Shown here: positions 18,344-27,109 of the stretch, one piece after another | Numbering within the stretch: position 1 is the stretch's first letter | How the letters are laid out: each line of letters begins with the position of its first letter | DNA from: Dissophora ornata | Taxonomy: Eukaryota; Mortierellomycota; Mortierellomycetes; Mortierellales; Mortierellaceae | Assembly: GCA_025201705.1 (NCBI GenBank) | Contig: MU616873.1 | Location: 1-35,156 of the forward strand | Reading direction: 5' to 3' | DNA length: 35,156 bases | Program-made: the position numbers and the translations under genes | The notes under the pieces: model-generated | Told to the model about the DNA's origin: nothing | Database searches by the model: none | What the model saw: only the letters and a program-made list of their open reading frames with translations

Positions 18344-20382
18344 TTATTTAGCGCTCGCCATCTCAGTGTCTGCATGCGCCGCAGACCTCGACTTTGTTGT
18401 CAATGGCGGACTCTTCATCCGCGTATCAACATCTGCACTCGCCTTCTCGCTCTCACGCGGTCGAGAACGTGTACGCTCCGATTCCTTTTCGCGATGGCGA
18501 TGGCGATCAGAATCACGGTGTCTATCCCTATCCTTCTCTCGTTCCCTATCTCTTTCTCTATCCTTGTCCTTGTCCCGTTCCCTCTCGCGTTCTCGTGGCC
18601 TTTCCCTCTCGCGATCCCGATCTCTATGGCTATCCTTCTCCTTGTCTTTTCCACGACCCTTTTCGCGCTCTCGGCTCGACTCTCTGTAGCCTCTGCTTCG
18701 CTCGCTCCGACTCGATTCTCTCTCGCGCTCTCGGTAGTCGTATCGTCCATAATCGGCCTCATATGCCCTTGAGCTGCGCGAATATCCAGATCGAGATCCT
18801 GAGCGTGATCTAGAAGGCGAGCGTCTTCTTCTGCTGCTTCTATAATAATCTCTATCGGCAGATCGTGATCGGCTTCGTCTCCTGGTGCTGCTCCTGGAAC
18901 GAGACCTCCTTCTCGAAGCTGACACCAGCTTCTCCAACAGAGTTGTCGCGGATTGAGGCGCAGTTGATTCGGTTTTGCCGGGTGATCCCTCTGCGCCCAG
19001 TGCTGCAACATCTGGCGAAAGCCCTGCAATATCGCTCATATCCGGCAACGGCCCACCTGCATCCAGCTCCTCCAGCTTTTTGAGTAGTGATGGATCGCCA
19101 CCACGGTTAATAAGCCCGATCAAAATGTTTTTGTAGCGTGTCCGGGTTGCATCCAAAGCCTGTGATTGCTGGGGTTGTGCTGCCGGAGGCATCATCTGTG
19201 CCTGCTGAATCATGAACGGCAATGGGCCGCTGTGTCTAGGCAGATTCACCCTAAAAAAACCCCCCAGGGATACAACCATCTACTGTCAGTATGATTCTTA
19301 AAATAAAATAAGAATGACATTCCGATTTTCCGCTCAAAGTATCTTTTCTTCCTTTATACCTCAGGTTCCGGTCCCCGATCATTTTGTCAGTACTGGCAAG
19401 TGCTTTCTTGGCGCCCTCGATCGAATCAAAGTCCATGAACGCAAACCGAGTCGGATGCGTCGGCTTTCCTGCAATGTTAACACGTGTAATCTTTCCACAG
19501 TCCTGGAAGACTTCCTCCAATTGCTCTGCGGTCACCGTCAATGGAAGATTGCCCACATACACGGTTTTGGTATCGACCTTCTCTAGATCCACTGGATGAC
19601 CTGGAGGACGCATTTGTTGCTGGTATTGTGGAGGCATAATATTGGGATTGTACAGCGTCATGTGAGGACTTGGGTACATTGGCCCAAACTGGTTGCTCAT
19701 ACCCATACCCATATTCATGCCCATACCCATGCCCATGCCCATGCCCATACCCATACCCATGCCATTGAATTGCGGGTGGTTGATGGTGGCGCCCATTCGG
19801 ATCATGGGGTTGCCCTGCTGCGCGGCCATACTGGCCCCTGGTGTGCTTGCCTGCTGAGCGTGTTGTTGTTGCATCGTGAGGTTTGTGAAGGGACGGGCGG
19901 TTGGAATGGCCGACAAGGGAGTTGTTGGCATAGTTACGTCCATCAATGTCACTGCAAGAGGTCTGCCGCCGAACAAAGTCCCAGTGAGATGGGTTGCTGT
20001 CAGCGCCGTGTCCTTGTCGCGATACTCGATAATTGCTTCAAATCCCGATCCAAGAGGACTAAGAAGTATAAGTGGGAAACAATAAAAAAAAAAAAATGAA
20101 AGTTGGAACGCTTTTTCTAGCATTTGGCCGTTTTATTGCAGGGCCGACATATGTTTCCGTGAACACACCTTGGAATAAGCACGAGGTTGTCCAGGGGTCC
20201 AATGAATTCAAATAGTTTCCTGATCATGTCTTCAGTCACCACAGGCGACAGCTTTGAAGCCTAAGAATATAGAGTAGAGTAGGAATGAGTGGTGTTAACA
20301 AGACAAAGTTCGCCTCATCTCCATCATCAGCGCGTAGAATCCCAATCGTCTCCCTCACCTGCACTTTTGCTCCTATCGCCAT
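18344..20382 (-). CDS. SR-type splicing factor with two RRMs and an RS domain (SREK1/SRSF11-like)
   Basis: Nuclear pre-mRNA splicing regulator. Exons on the minus strand: 20382-20359, 20260-20169, 20058-19360, 19250-18344; 573 aa, all phases consistent. RRM1 spans residues about 5-80 (VQASKLSPVVTEDMIRKLFE, GPLDNLVLIP, then the HLTGTLFGGRPLAV end). A Gln/Met-rich linker has a Gly-Met run (about 138-159). RRM2 is at about 203-277 with RNP2 VYVGNL and the RNP1-like strand TRFAFMDF. The order RRM-RRM followed by Arg-Ser and Arg-Glu/Asp repeats (about 384-540) resembles metazoan SREK1 and SRSF11. The first exon is only 24 nt; the ATG at 20382 is chosen because MAIGAKVQ is the expected first beta strand of RRM1. 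Orthology below family level is inferred. Confidence 0.88.
19694..19763. repeat. Hexanucleotide CCCATR repeat coding Gly-Met
   Basis: About eleven near-perfect hexamers (CCCATG/CCCATA, plus-strand view) lie inside exon 3 of the SR-protein gene and encode the Met-Gly run between the two RRMs. The unit is two codons, so length changes keep the frame. Confidence 0.8.
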
Positions 20383-20561
20383 CCTTGTGGTATCTTGTTG
20401 ATGAGAAAAAAAACTGTGATTTCCAATAGAAATGAGCAGATCTCGATCACTTGTGATCGCTCCAGTGTGTGTAGCATTCACGTGGATATGAATTTACTAA
20501 TACGTCATCATTTTGGTCGATTCAGGTACCGAATCTCCAGTATCATCACAACGAAGATCGT

Positions 20562-20633
20562 GGCCGGATGGTTTAGTGGTATAATTCTCGCTTAGGGTGC
20601 GAGAGGTCCCGGGTTCAATTCCCGGTTCGGCCC
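20562..20633 (+). tRNA. tRNA-Pro (anticodon AGG)
   Basis: 72-nt cloverleaf without an intron. The acceptor stem GGCCGGA pairs with TTCGGCC (one G-T). The D arm contains the A box TGGTTTAGTGG. The anticodon stem CTCGC/GCGAG encloses the loop TTAGGGT with anticodon AGG at 20594-20596, and the T arm CCGGG TTCAATT CCCGG contains the B box GGTTCAATTCC. CCA is not encoded. T runs at 20642-20645 and 20661-20669 can end pol III transcription. Confidence 0.96.
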
Positions 20634-21096
20634 ACCTTCCCTTTTCTTGTACTTTACAAGCTTTTTTTTTTACAGACGAGGGCTGTTGCATGCATTTTGT
20701 GCTGTCCTATTTTTGGATGGGAGTGATATGGATTCAGAGTACAAATGCGAAGTGCCTGACAACTGCAACGATAATGATAGTCATAGAAATTCTCGTGGAG
20801 TCGTCAAGCACTTATTCTGGTAGAAGAGAGAGGGGGAAGGAAGGAAGCAGCGCGTTAAGAGTGGCTACAGGTAGGTTGTTGAAGAAGCGGTCCAAGGCAA
20901 TTACACAAACAAATTTGGATAGAATAAGAATCGATGAAGCAACTGCAGTGGGTTTGGCCATGAAGACCATCGTATGCGCCGCCTTTGAAGTGTCCTGTTG
21001 TGTCACGAAATGATTCAACCCCGCGTGCTGTACAAACTCCAAGAAGATATTCGATGACTATGACGCGATGGGACAAAAAAAAAAGAGATTGGCGAA
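20634..21096. other. Intergenic region after tRNA-Pro
   Basis: Contains the pol III terminator T runs just downstream of the tRNA and a purine-rich patch near 20820-20850. No convincing gene on either strand. Confidence 0.3.
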
Positions 21097-21265
21097 AGTG
21101 TATTCCATAGTTTTAGGCGCCACATAGACACAGGTTGTGTGCAAGATACGCCCGCATTTTCTAGGAATTTGGATTCACAGTGGCGTAACTGGATCCCTAG
21201 ATACTTCGTTCGCTCACAATAGCATCTATCGTCACTGGAGTCTTTCCTACTCCTCCCCCGTAATT
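21097..21265 (+). repeat. Dispersed repeat R1, direct copy
   Basis: Matches the minus strand of 14692-14833 (see that entry). It opens the repeat-rich stretch and runs into repeat R2 at about 21280. Confidence 0.65.
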
Positions 21266-21279
21266 ACGCAACGCTGCCA

Positions 21280-21500
21280 GCCGAATGAGAAGAAGGGGAA
21301 TGGATATATCATGACAGGAAGAACGCTACATTTATGCCCAAGGACATCAAATTAATTTCTTGTACGCGGCTAAATAGAAATGCGCTCAAAGTTCGCCAAC
21401 AGTATTTTAGCTTTTGGGCGCCAAAAGTGAGATTGAACTGTACAGACGAGCATTCTGAAAATTTATGCCTTGCGTCCCTGGAGTCATTTCGGTGACGCCC
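21280..21500 (+). repeat. Dispersed repeat R2, copy 1 (5' region of a degraded gene)
   Basis: Shares with 22990-23320 and 26165-26400 the pieces GGGGAATGGAT..TATCATGAC, CAAATTAATTTCTTGTACGCGG and, with the first of these, CTAAATAGAAATGCG and AAAGTGAGATTGAACTG. Each copy sits in front of broken coding sequence, which suggests a shared promoter or leader of a multi-copy family rather than a separate element. Confidence 0.6.
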
Positions 21501-21536
21501 CTCGAGATGCCGCAGCATCTGGAACATGTGAACACA

Positions 21537-22346
21537 TGAGTTCGGAAATGCGAGCCACTGGAAATACAATGAACAATATTAGAAACAATCCATCATATTC
21601 TTCTTGCGGACCACTAGAATCACCATCAGCATTTGCAGCCCGAGTGTCCTAATGCCACCAAAGAGTTTGAGGCATCCCCAACATATCGGGATGACTTTGA
21701 AACAAAATTCATGAAAGACAAAAAGATCGCCAGGGAGCTACACGATCTTCGATGCCGCCTTGATGATATCCCTCTTTCGACATGCGCAAGCGAATTTACC
21801 GTTGTGGGATTCATGATATCAGGTATAAGTGTTAACGTGGATTTATTGATATGGCGTGTCCCAACATGATACACATTTTTAACCTTTTCACTTTTCTCAG
21901 GGCCAGTCCTCAGAACAATGCACATGTCGAACCTAGGAGGCTATGTGTCGCGGCTTGTTCACCACCATGAAACGTTCTCAATAGCCAGTGTCCCAGCGCA
22001 GTTCCCAAAGAACCTTAAAATCCTTCGCCATCTCCTGTCGATCAAGGGCCTCTTAATCCATTCCAAGTCAATCTTAGATGACGTTGTGAAGGGGGATATC
22101 CTCAACTCTGGCCTGGATTCCGATTCAGAGCCAGATAGCAGCAGTGATACACTTCTGAGGACACCACTCTCTGATCAGGCGAGACGTGCTCATATACCCA
22201 AACCGCAGGATTCACCTGATCAGAAGGACAAGAAGAAGCCGATTATTCAAGTTGCCCCTGTTCAAGCATTTAGGAAGCGGAAGCAGAGGGATGATGAAGT
22301 CAACTTGGATAAGAGCCCAAAGGCACATAAGATGCATTTTACTTGA
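21537..22346 (+). pseudogene. Frameshifted gene remnant of an unrecognised family, intron retained
   Basis: Starting at the ATG at 21537 (MSSEMRATGN, then SPSAFAARV) the frame stops at TAA 21650-21652. The neighbouring frame picks up from about 21633 with CPNATKEFEASPTYRDDFET and CRLDDIPLSTCASEFTVVGF, so a small indel around 21633-21650 breaks the gene. A good intron follows (donor GTATAAG at 21823, acceptor CAG at 21900, phase 1). The second exon 21901-22346 includes MHMSNLGGYVSRLVHHHETF and FPKNLKILRHLLSIKGLLIH, and ends with an acidic Ser-rich tail and a basic RKRKQRDD patch. The function is unknown. If the true start is in an unseen upstream exon joined near 21618, the gene might not be broken. 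Confidence 0.5.
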
Positions 22347-22375
22347 ATCAGTGCTATGGGATGATATCAAGCCTC

Positions 22376-22780
22376 GTGCGGGATGTACCCTACATGACGA
22401 CGATCTTGGGCGAGAAGACGCTCCCGGAGTCTGCAACAAGAAGAAATGATGCTCGAGGCAGTGATAACAACAAAGCAAACCATCGGAGGGACCTAGGGGA
22501 CCGCGTGGATTTAATTTTCGGTGTCCAGCAAATACCGCCATATAGCATTGGTGTTGCTCTGTTTGCATTTCATGCCGTCTTCAATGATTCAATGAGTTTG
22601 GAATATAGGGAATCCTCGAAGTATGAATACCATGGATTATTTATTGATAATATAACTATCCGTGCTCCTACACGCACATGCCGTACTAGCTATCCAAAAC
22701 TTGAAAAAGATGCATACGAAAGCATTATACTTACATCCCACCTCAGTTTGAGGCAATGCCTGGGGTGGGGGACATTGTGA
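22376..22780 (+). pseudogene. Coding-like remnant, unrecognised
   Basis: Directly after the previous remnant, an open frame (starting at the ATG 22343, overlapping the previous stop) has a protein-like segment SATRRNDARGSDNNKANHRR and DLGDRVDLIFGVQQIPPYSIG, followed by a stretch of weaker character ending at 22780. The DLGDRVDLIF piece suggests an ordered domain. It may be a part of the same family as the remnant before it, or a separate fragment. I cannot name the function. Confidence 0.3.
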
Positions 22781-22989
22781 GTATATCCCTAGCCTAAATC
22801 AAATAGAATGTTAGTGTAGAATTGCATATAATCGTATTTAATGCAATTACTTGCAGGACTCTTTAGCGTCCGAATCCAAATGAACTCTATTATGTTCCAG
22901 GATCTCTTTCCGCTCTTGCGTAAATAAGTCCCGTGTAGCTTTATCATTTGTATCGATAACGAGATCATGGACGTTTCTAGCAATTCTCA

Positions 22990-23320
22990 GCATCCGACTG
23001 CTCCTCGCTGCCCCGATCAATACGTCTTCTACATGGCGACCTGACTATAGTCGTCAAAAAACCCGCGAATGAGAGGAAGGGGAATGGATCTATCATGACT
23101 ACATTAATGCTCAAGGGACATCGTGCAAAAACAAATTAATTTCTTGTACGCGGCTAAATAGAAATGCGTTCAGATATGCTCGCCGGTTCGCCAAAAGCGA
23201 GCTGAACAAAGAGAGATTGAAATGGATTGGGCGAAAATTTTCGCCAAAAGTGAGATTGAACTGAACGCACTTTGCTTTAACATCGAAAATTTACTGCCTT
23301 GTAGGGTGTTCGAATATCGT
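22990..23320 (+). repeat. Dispersed repeat R2, copy 2
   Basis: Second and longest copy; it starts with GCATCCGACTGCTCCTC.CTGCCCC, also seen at 26173, and contains the GTACGCGGCTAAATAGAAATGCG core shared with copy 1. It is followed directly by the 404-bp tandem repeat. Confidence 0.6.
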
Positions 23321-23429
23321 CATTTCGGAATTCGTTGATGTTGATCATTATTCCGCTCTTCTGTCTGGTAAGTGCTTTTGGATGTAGTTTGAGGGATTGC
23401 AATGATTCGTCACTGCATATCAGAATATT

Positions 23430-24165
23430 GCATTGTCATTGCTTCTTTCACGTCATTGCGTTGCTCATGCTTCCTTTCACGTCGCTGCACTGCCTGTGCT
23501 TCTTTCGTGTTGCTGCGCCGCATGACCCGCTTTCGTGTCGCTGACATTGATGATGTTTCTTTCGCTTCACTGTATTGTCCTTCTTCCTGTGGGTTGCTAT
23601 TTTTTTCCGCTGTTGGCATCAACGCCCTTCACCTGTCTTTAGACAAAAGCTAACTCGAGCCATGCATCTCATCCAGAACGAGTAACGTGTGGTACTCCCG
23701 TGTGGGGTTTTGAGTCAAGGTAGTGGAAGCTGGTGTTGATCGCACAGCACATCTCACTGCCGCTTTTTTGTGGCATCTTGTTCTCATTTTTGCATACTCG
23801 TCAGAGCATTGCCACTGCTTTGTTTGTGTTGTTGCATTGTCCTTGCCTCTATCACGTTACTGCGCTGTTCATGCTTCCTTTCACGTCGCTGCACTGCCTG
23901 TGCTTCTATCGTGTTGCCGCGCTGCATGAGCACCTTTCGTGTCGCTGCATTGATGGTGTTTCTTTCGCTTCACTGTATTGTCCTTGTTCCTGTGGGTTGC
24001 TATTTTTTTCCGCTGTTGGCATCAACGCCCTTCACCTGTCTTTAGTTAAGAGCTACTTCGAGCCATGCATCTCATCCAGAACGAGTAACGTGTGGCACTC
24101 CCATGTAGGAGTTTGAGTCCAGGTAGAGGAAGCTGGTCTTGATCGCAGAGCACATCTATTGATTA
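23430..24165. repeat. 404-bp tandem duplication built from about 29-bp units
   Basis: Two direct copies (about 23440-23760 and 23844-24165) are offset by 404 bp: CATGCTTCCTTTCACGTCGC occurs at 23466 and 23870, and CGCTGTTGGCATCAACGCCC is in both. Inside each copy, diverged units of roughly 25-29 bp begin TTTC(A/G)(C/T)GTC and contain GCTGC..TG..TGCTTC, so an older minisatellite was duplicated as a block. The open frames it contains are low in complexity and not convincing genes. Confidence 0.8.
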
Positions 24166-24240
24166 TTGCCGCTGTAGTTTATGTCCATGTATTTACTAAT
24201 TATGGAAAAAAAATTCGTTTCTTCAACCACCGCAAAAAAA

Positions 24241-24974
24241 ATGAACAATCCTGAGTACCTTTCCCCCTCTCCTTCCTTCCGTGCATCGTCCGTTGAGAAC
24301 GGTGATCAGTTCGAGGATACACTAGGGATTTTTGGATGAACTTCTGGAAGATGTCCAGATCAAGCTCCATTTTCGAAAAGGCGAGCCCTTTACACGATGC
24401 CGAGCAATCAAAAACTGGCCCACTCCGACGTGGAAGTACAGCAAAGCGGACGACAGTTTCGATATTCTTGCACGAATCAAGCTCCATATCAACAGTCTCA
24501 AAGCTAGAAGGAGAAAGGCACTGGAATGGCCTGATACGACGCCGTACCTTCAACCTACGAATAGCACCAAGCAGATGTCGTTCCGACCAATTTTCGCCGA
24601 GAGTGTGCTTGCAAGAGTATTGAATTCCGAAAATAAGCGTTTTGGAGCCGATAAGGAGGTCTTCATCAACATTTTCGTGTACCTTAGGGACACAGGAGGC
24701 GTTGGTGGCAACAAGAACACAGTCCACCGAGCAACAGAGAGTAGGATTCAACAGATCGAGGATTCGAGGAGAGCTTCAGCTTGGAAATATCGGCCAAGTT
24801 GTGCTGTACATGAACATCGTTCGCCGCCCTAACTTGCCAAAGGAGGGAGAGCAGTCAAGGTGCCAGACAACGCCCTTTTCCGTCAAGCAGCCCATTTGGA
24901 CAGCCGAGCGGAGGAACTTCATCGGAAGCGACAAGCAGATACAGATGAACCGCAAGAGGATTGCAGGGACATAA
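24241..24974 (+). pseudogene. Frameshifted remnant of an unrecognised gene
   Basis: The ATG at 24241 opens MNNPEYLSPSPSFRASSVEN and reaches a stop at 24336-24338. One frame over, the reading continues without a gap in sense as DELLEDVQIKLHFRKGEPFT, RCRAIKNWPTPTWKYSKADD, FDILARIKLHINSLKARRRK, ADKEVFINIFVYLRDTG. A second shift near 24770 leads to ELQLGNIGQVVLYMNIVRRP and the stop at 24972-24974. The strong continuity across frames indicates single-base indels in a once-intact gene of at least 240 codons. The family is not recognised; it begins about 75 bp after the tandem repeat block. Confidence 0.55.
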
Positions 24975-25760
24975 GAATCGCACTCTCCGGTTGCCTCAAT
25001 TCAACTTAACTTCCGTTGAAGGTTTTCGGGCTGACCCCACCCCAAGAGGTCTGTAGACATTCCAGATGATGATCACGTTCAATATAATTGGCTTTAGAAA
25101 GATGTTTGGATCTGCACGTCTGGGATAAGATCATCCTGTAGCCCGTGACATTCATACCCACAATATTAAAAGGCATCTCTCTCACAGAAGCCTTGTTTCT
25201 CTGGATACCATGTGCGTTTTTGTGTTTTGAGTTTGCCCTTGCGAGAGCCGTTAAATTGACGGCCATCACCTCATCTGAATTGCCGTGCTTCTCCACCCGC
25301 CGCTTTAATAAGGAAAACCACGACAGCCCCTCGAGATGCCACAGCATCAACAGACTATTAAATAAGCCGGTGCATGGTCCGCAACATGGGCTGGTAATTG
25401 GGCCAATATATGGCTTGTCAGAGGTTTTCTATTTGGCGATGCATCGAGACAAGAACGGAAGAGAGCGCCGAATCCAACCTGCCAGTCCACGTCAGCTCAA
25501 TTTTCAGACCATTTTCCAGCTCAAAATTCAGCCCAAATTGTGGACCACTTGCCCATTGAGCATTGGCCGGCCCAATAATTTTTATTTAATCGGCCCAATA
25601 TTTTTTCGTACACCAGCTTAAATATAAAATTCGACCGGCCCAAAAAAAAAAATCATAACTTTTTTTTCTTCTAACAAGGACCCCACGGTGGATGGAATTT
25701 ATTATCTGTGGTAAAAAAAAAATAAATAAATATCAAGACACCTCTGATATCTCGGAAAAT
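24975..25760. other. Repeat-derived region with weak minus-strand coding scrap
   Basis: The minus strand from 25350 to 25006 is open and includes NIVGMNVTGYRMILSQTCR, which may be a worn gene piece. CCCCTCGAGATGCC.CAGCATC at about 25327 repeats at about 21497. The part 25500-25650 is rich in GGCCCAAT motifs resembling pieces of the neighbouring MITE-like inverted repeats. No gene is supported. Confidence 0.3.
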
Positions 25761-25766
25761 GCTGTA

Positions 25767-26123
25767 CAGCTTTTCCCGATATAAGGTTTACACGGTTTTT
25801 TTGGGCCGATTTCAGAGTCAACATTTTCGAATTTTTTTGAGTCAAATTTTGGTCCGCCCTACGGCTGGATTTCGAGCGAGCGAGCGACATCGAGCACGGA
25901 TTGAAGATGAGTTTCCTTGCCTTCTTCCCTATGAAGTAGCCCGCGGACGTGGGGACCTTCGTGAGTCTGCCGAGGGAGACAAATCCAGGCTCCGGGTGGA
26001 CCGAAATTTGACCCAAAAATATTCATTTGACCGCCCAATAGACTGCCTCGTAAATTTCGAAAATCGGCCTAATATTGACTCTGAAATCGGCCTTGAAGTA
26101 GGCCAATTATATCGGGAATGCTG
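25767..26123. mobile_element. MITE-like element with long terminal inverted repeats and TA target site
   Basis: A 357-bp stretch bounded on both sides by TA (25765-25766 and 26124-26125). Its ends are inverted copies: the left begins CAGCTTTTCCCGATATAA and the right, read on the other strand, CAGCATTCCCGATATAAT. The inverted similarity continues inward for about 100 bp on each side (shared GGCCGATTTCAGAGTCAA and GTCAAATTT.GGTCC). The middle has no transposase. A TA duplication and CAG-type ends fit the Tc1/mariner group; family assignment is an inference. Confidence 0.72.
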
Positions 26124-26164
26124 TACTGTCGAAGAGTGCAAGTAGCCACCAAAGTTTTAATGAA

Positions 26165-26400
26165 TTACCTTAGCGTCCGACTGCTCCTCACTGCCCCTAT
26201 CAATATATCTTCCACGTAGCAATTTGACTTTAGTCGCCAAAAAAAACTCGAGAAGGAGAGTGGATCTCTCATGACAGAAAGAACATTATATGCCCAAGGG
26301 ACAATATGCACAAATTAATTCCTTGTACGGAATAGTTTGCCACGGAGCCAGCGCCTTAGCCGCGACGAGCATTATGAAGTTCTAAAAAAATTTATTGCTA
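26165..26400 (+). repeat. Dispersed repeat R2, copy 3
   Basis: Third copy, more diverged: GCGTCCGACTGCTCCTCACT, then TCTCATGACAGAAAGAACAT and CAAATTAATTCCTTGTACGG. It ends near CGACGAGCATTATGAA, which resembles the end of copy 1. A short frame from the ATG at 26508 to 26591 (27 codons) follows, as if a degraded gene once started there. Confidence 0.55.
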
Positions 26401-26585
26401 CGCGTGATACAGATCACCAAATCCAAGCCATCTGAACATAACAATATTAGACGGAGTTCCTTTCTATACTCGAGTCTCGAGACTCCATCTAAAAAGACTG
26501 CTTGAAGATGAGCGCCCATGAATCCCAGTTCGAGTTGACCAATACCGGGAGAAACCCACGGACAACCAACGAGGGAACATTTTTT

Positions 26586-27109
26586 TCATGAAAGCACGCG
26601 CGTTGTTTTGAAGTCATGGCGACGGCAAATCATGTTTCTCTCTTCACCTGCGTGTTTGTAATAAATACGTCTTGCGAGTAAGTCAATCCCTTGCTCCCTG
26701 GGATCGTAATTTGGATAGAACGCAAAAAACCATGCATACTTGCAAACACGTGCGACCTTCATCAGCAACATTTGCAGTGTAGAGCAGAATGGCTGGTTTG
26801 TTGAGTAATGCGTACTCACACTGCATAAGGAGAAAGAGGCAGAAACCTGAATCATTAGAGCTGCATTTTCTTTTGATACGACTTTGCCGCGTTGTGACAC
26901 CCAGGATCGCCATGGAGCTTGAAGAACTCTACGTTTCGCGGAAAGAAACCGGAACTAAATAGTTGACCGCATTCATGCCAGGGAAAATAAATAGCGGCAC
27001 TCTGTCGGCCGTACTTGTAAAGGCTGCTGTCTTTGTAGTGTATGTTTATGCGTGACTCTGGCACTCGACGCTGGTCGGCGAGTTGTGTTTCCTTCTCGTT
27101 CCGCCTCAC
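26586..27109 (-). pseudogene. Possible degraded gene, unrecognised
   Basis: Three overlapping minus-strand frames carry protein-like pieces in succession: SSLYKYGRQSAAIYFPWHEC and NVEFFKLHGDPG (27109-26895), then a middle frame, then VCKYAWFFAFYPNYDPREQG with LLARRIYYKHAGEERN (ending 26586). This could be a broken gene or a spliced gene whose introns I could not place in phase. No family recognised. Confidence 0.22.

Noticed and set aside
18207..19083. Several plus-strand Ser/Leu/Arg-rich frames
   Set aside because: They are antisense readings of the RS-domain repeats of the SR-protein gene.
19596..20099. Plus-strand frame with a His-Thr repeat
   Set aside because: It is the reverse reading of the Gly-Met hexamer repeat in the SR-protein gene.
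21400..23320. LTR retrotransposon, with R2 copies 1 and 2 as the LTRs
   Set aside because: The copies differ greatly in length and internal content, a third copy stands alone, and no reverse transcriptase, integrase or primer-binding site is visible between them.
23430..24165. CRISPR-like array
   Set aside because: The units of about 29 bp are diverged, adjacent without spacers, and the setting is a eukaryotic genome; it is a minisatellite.
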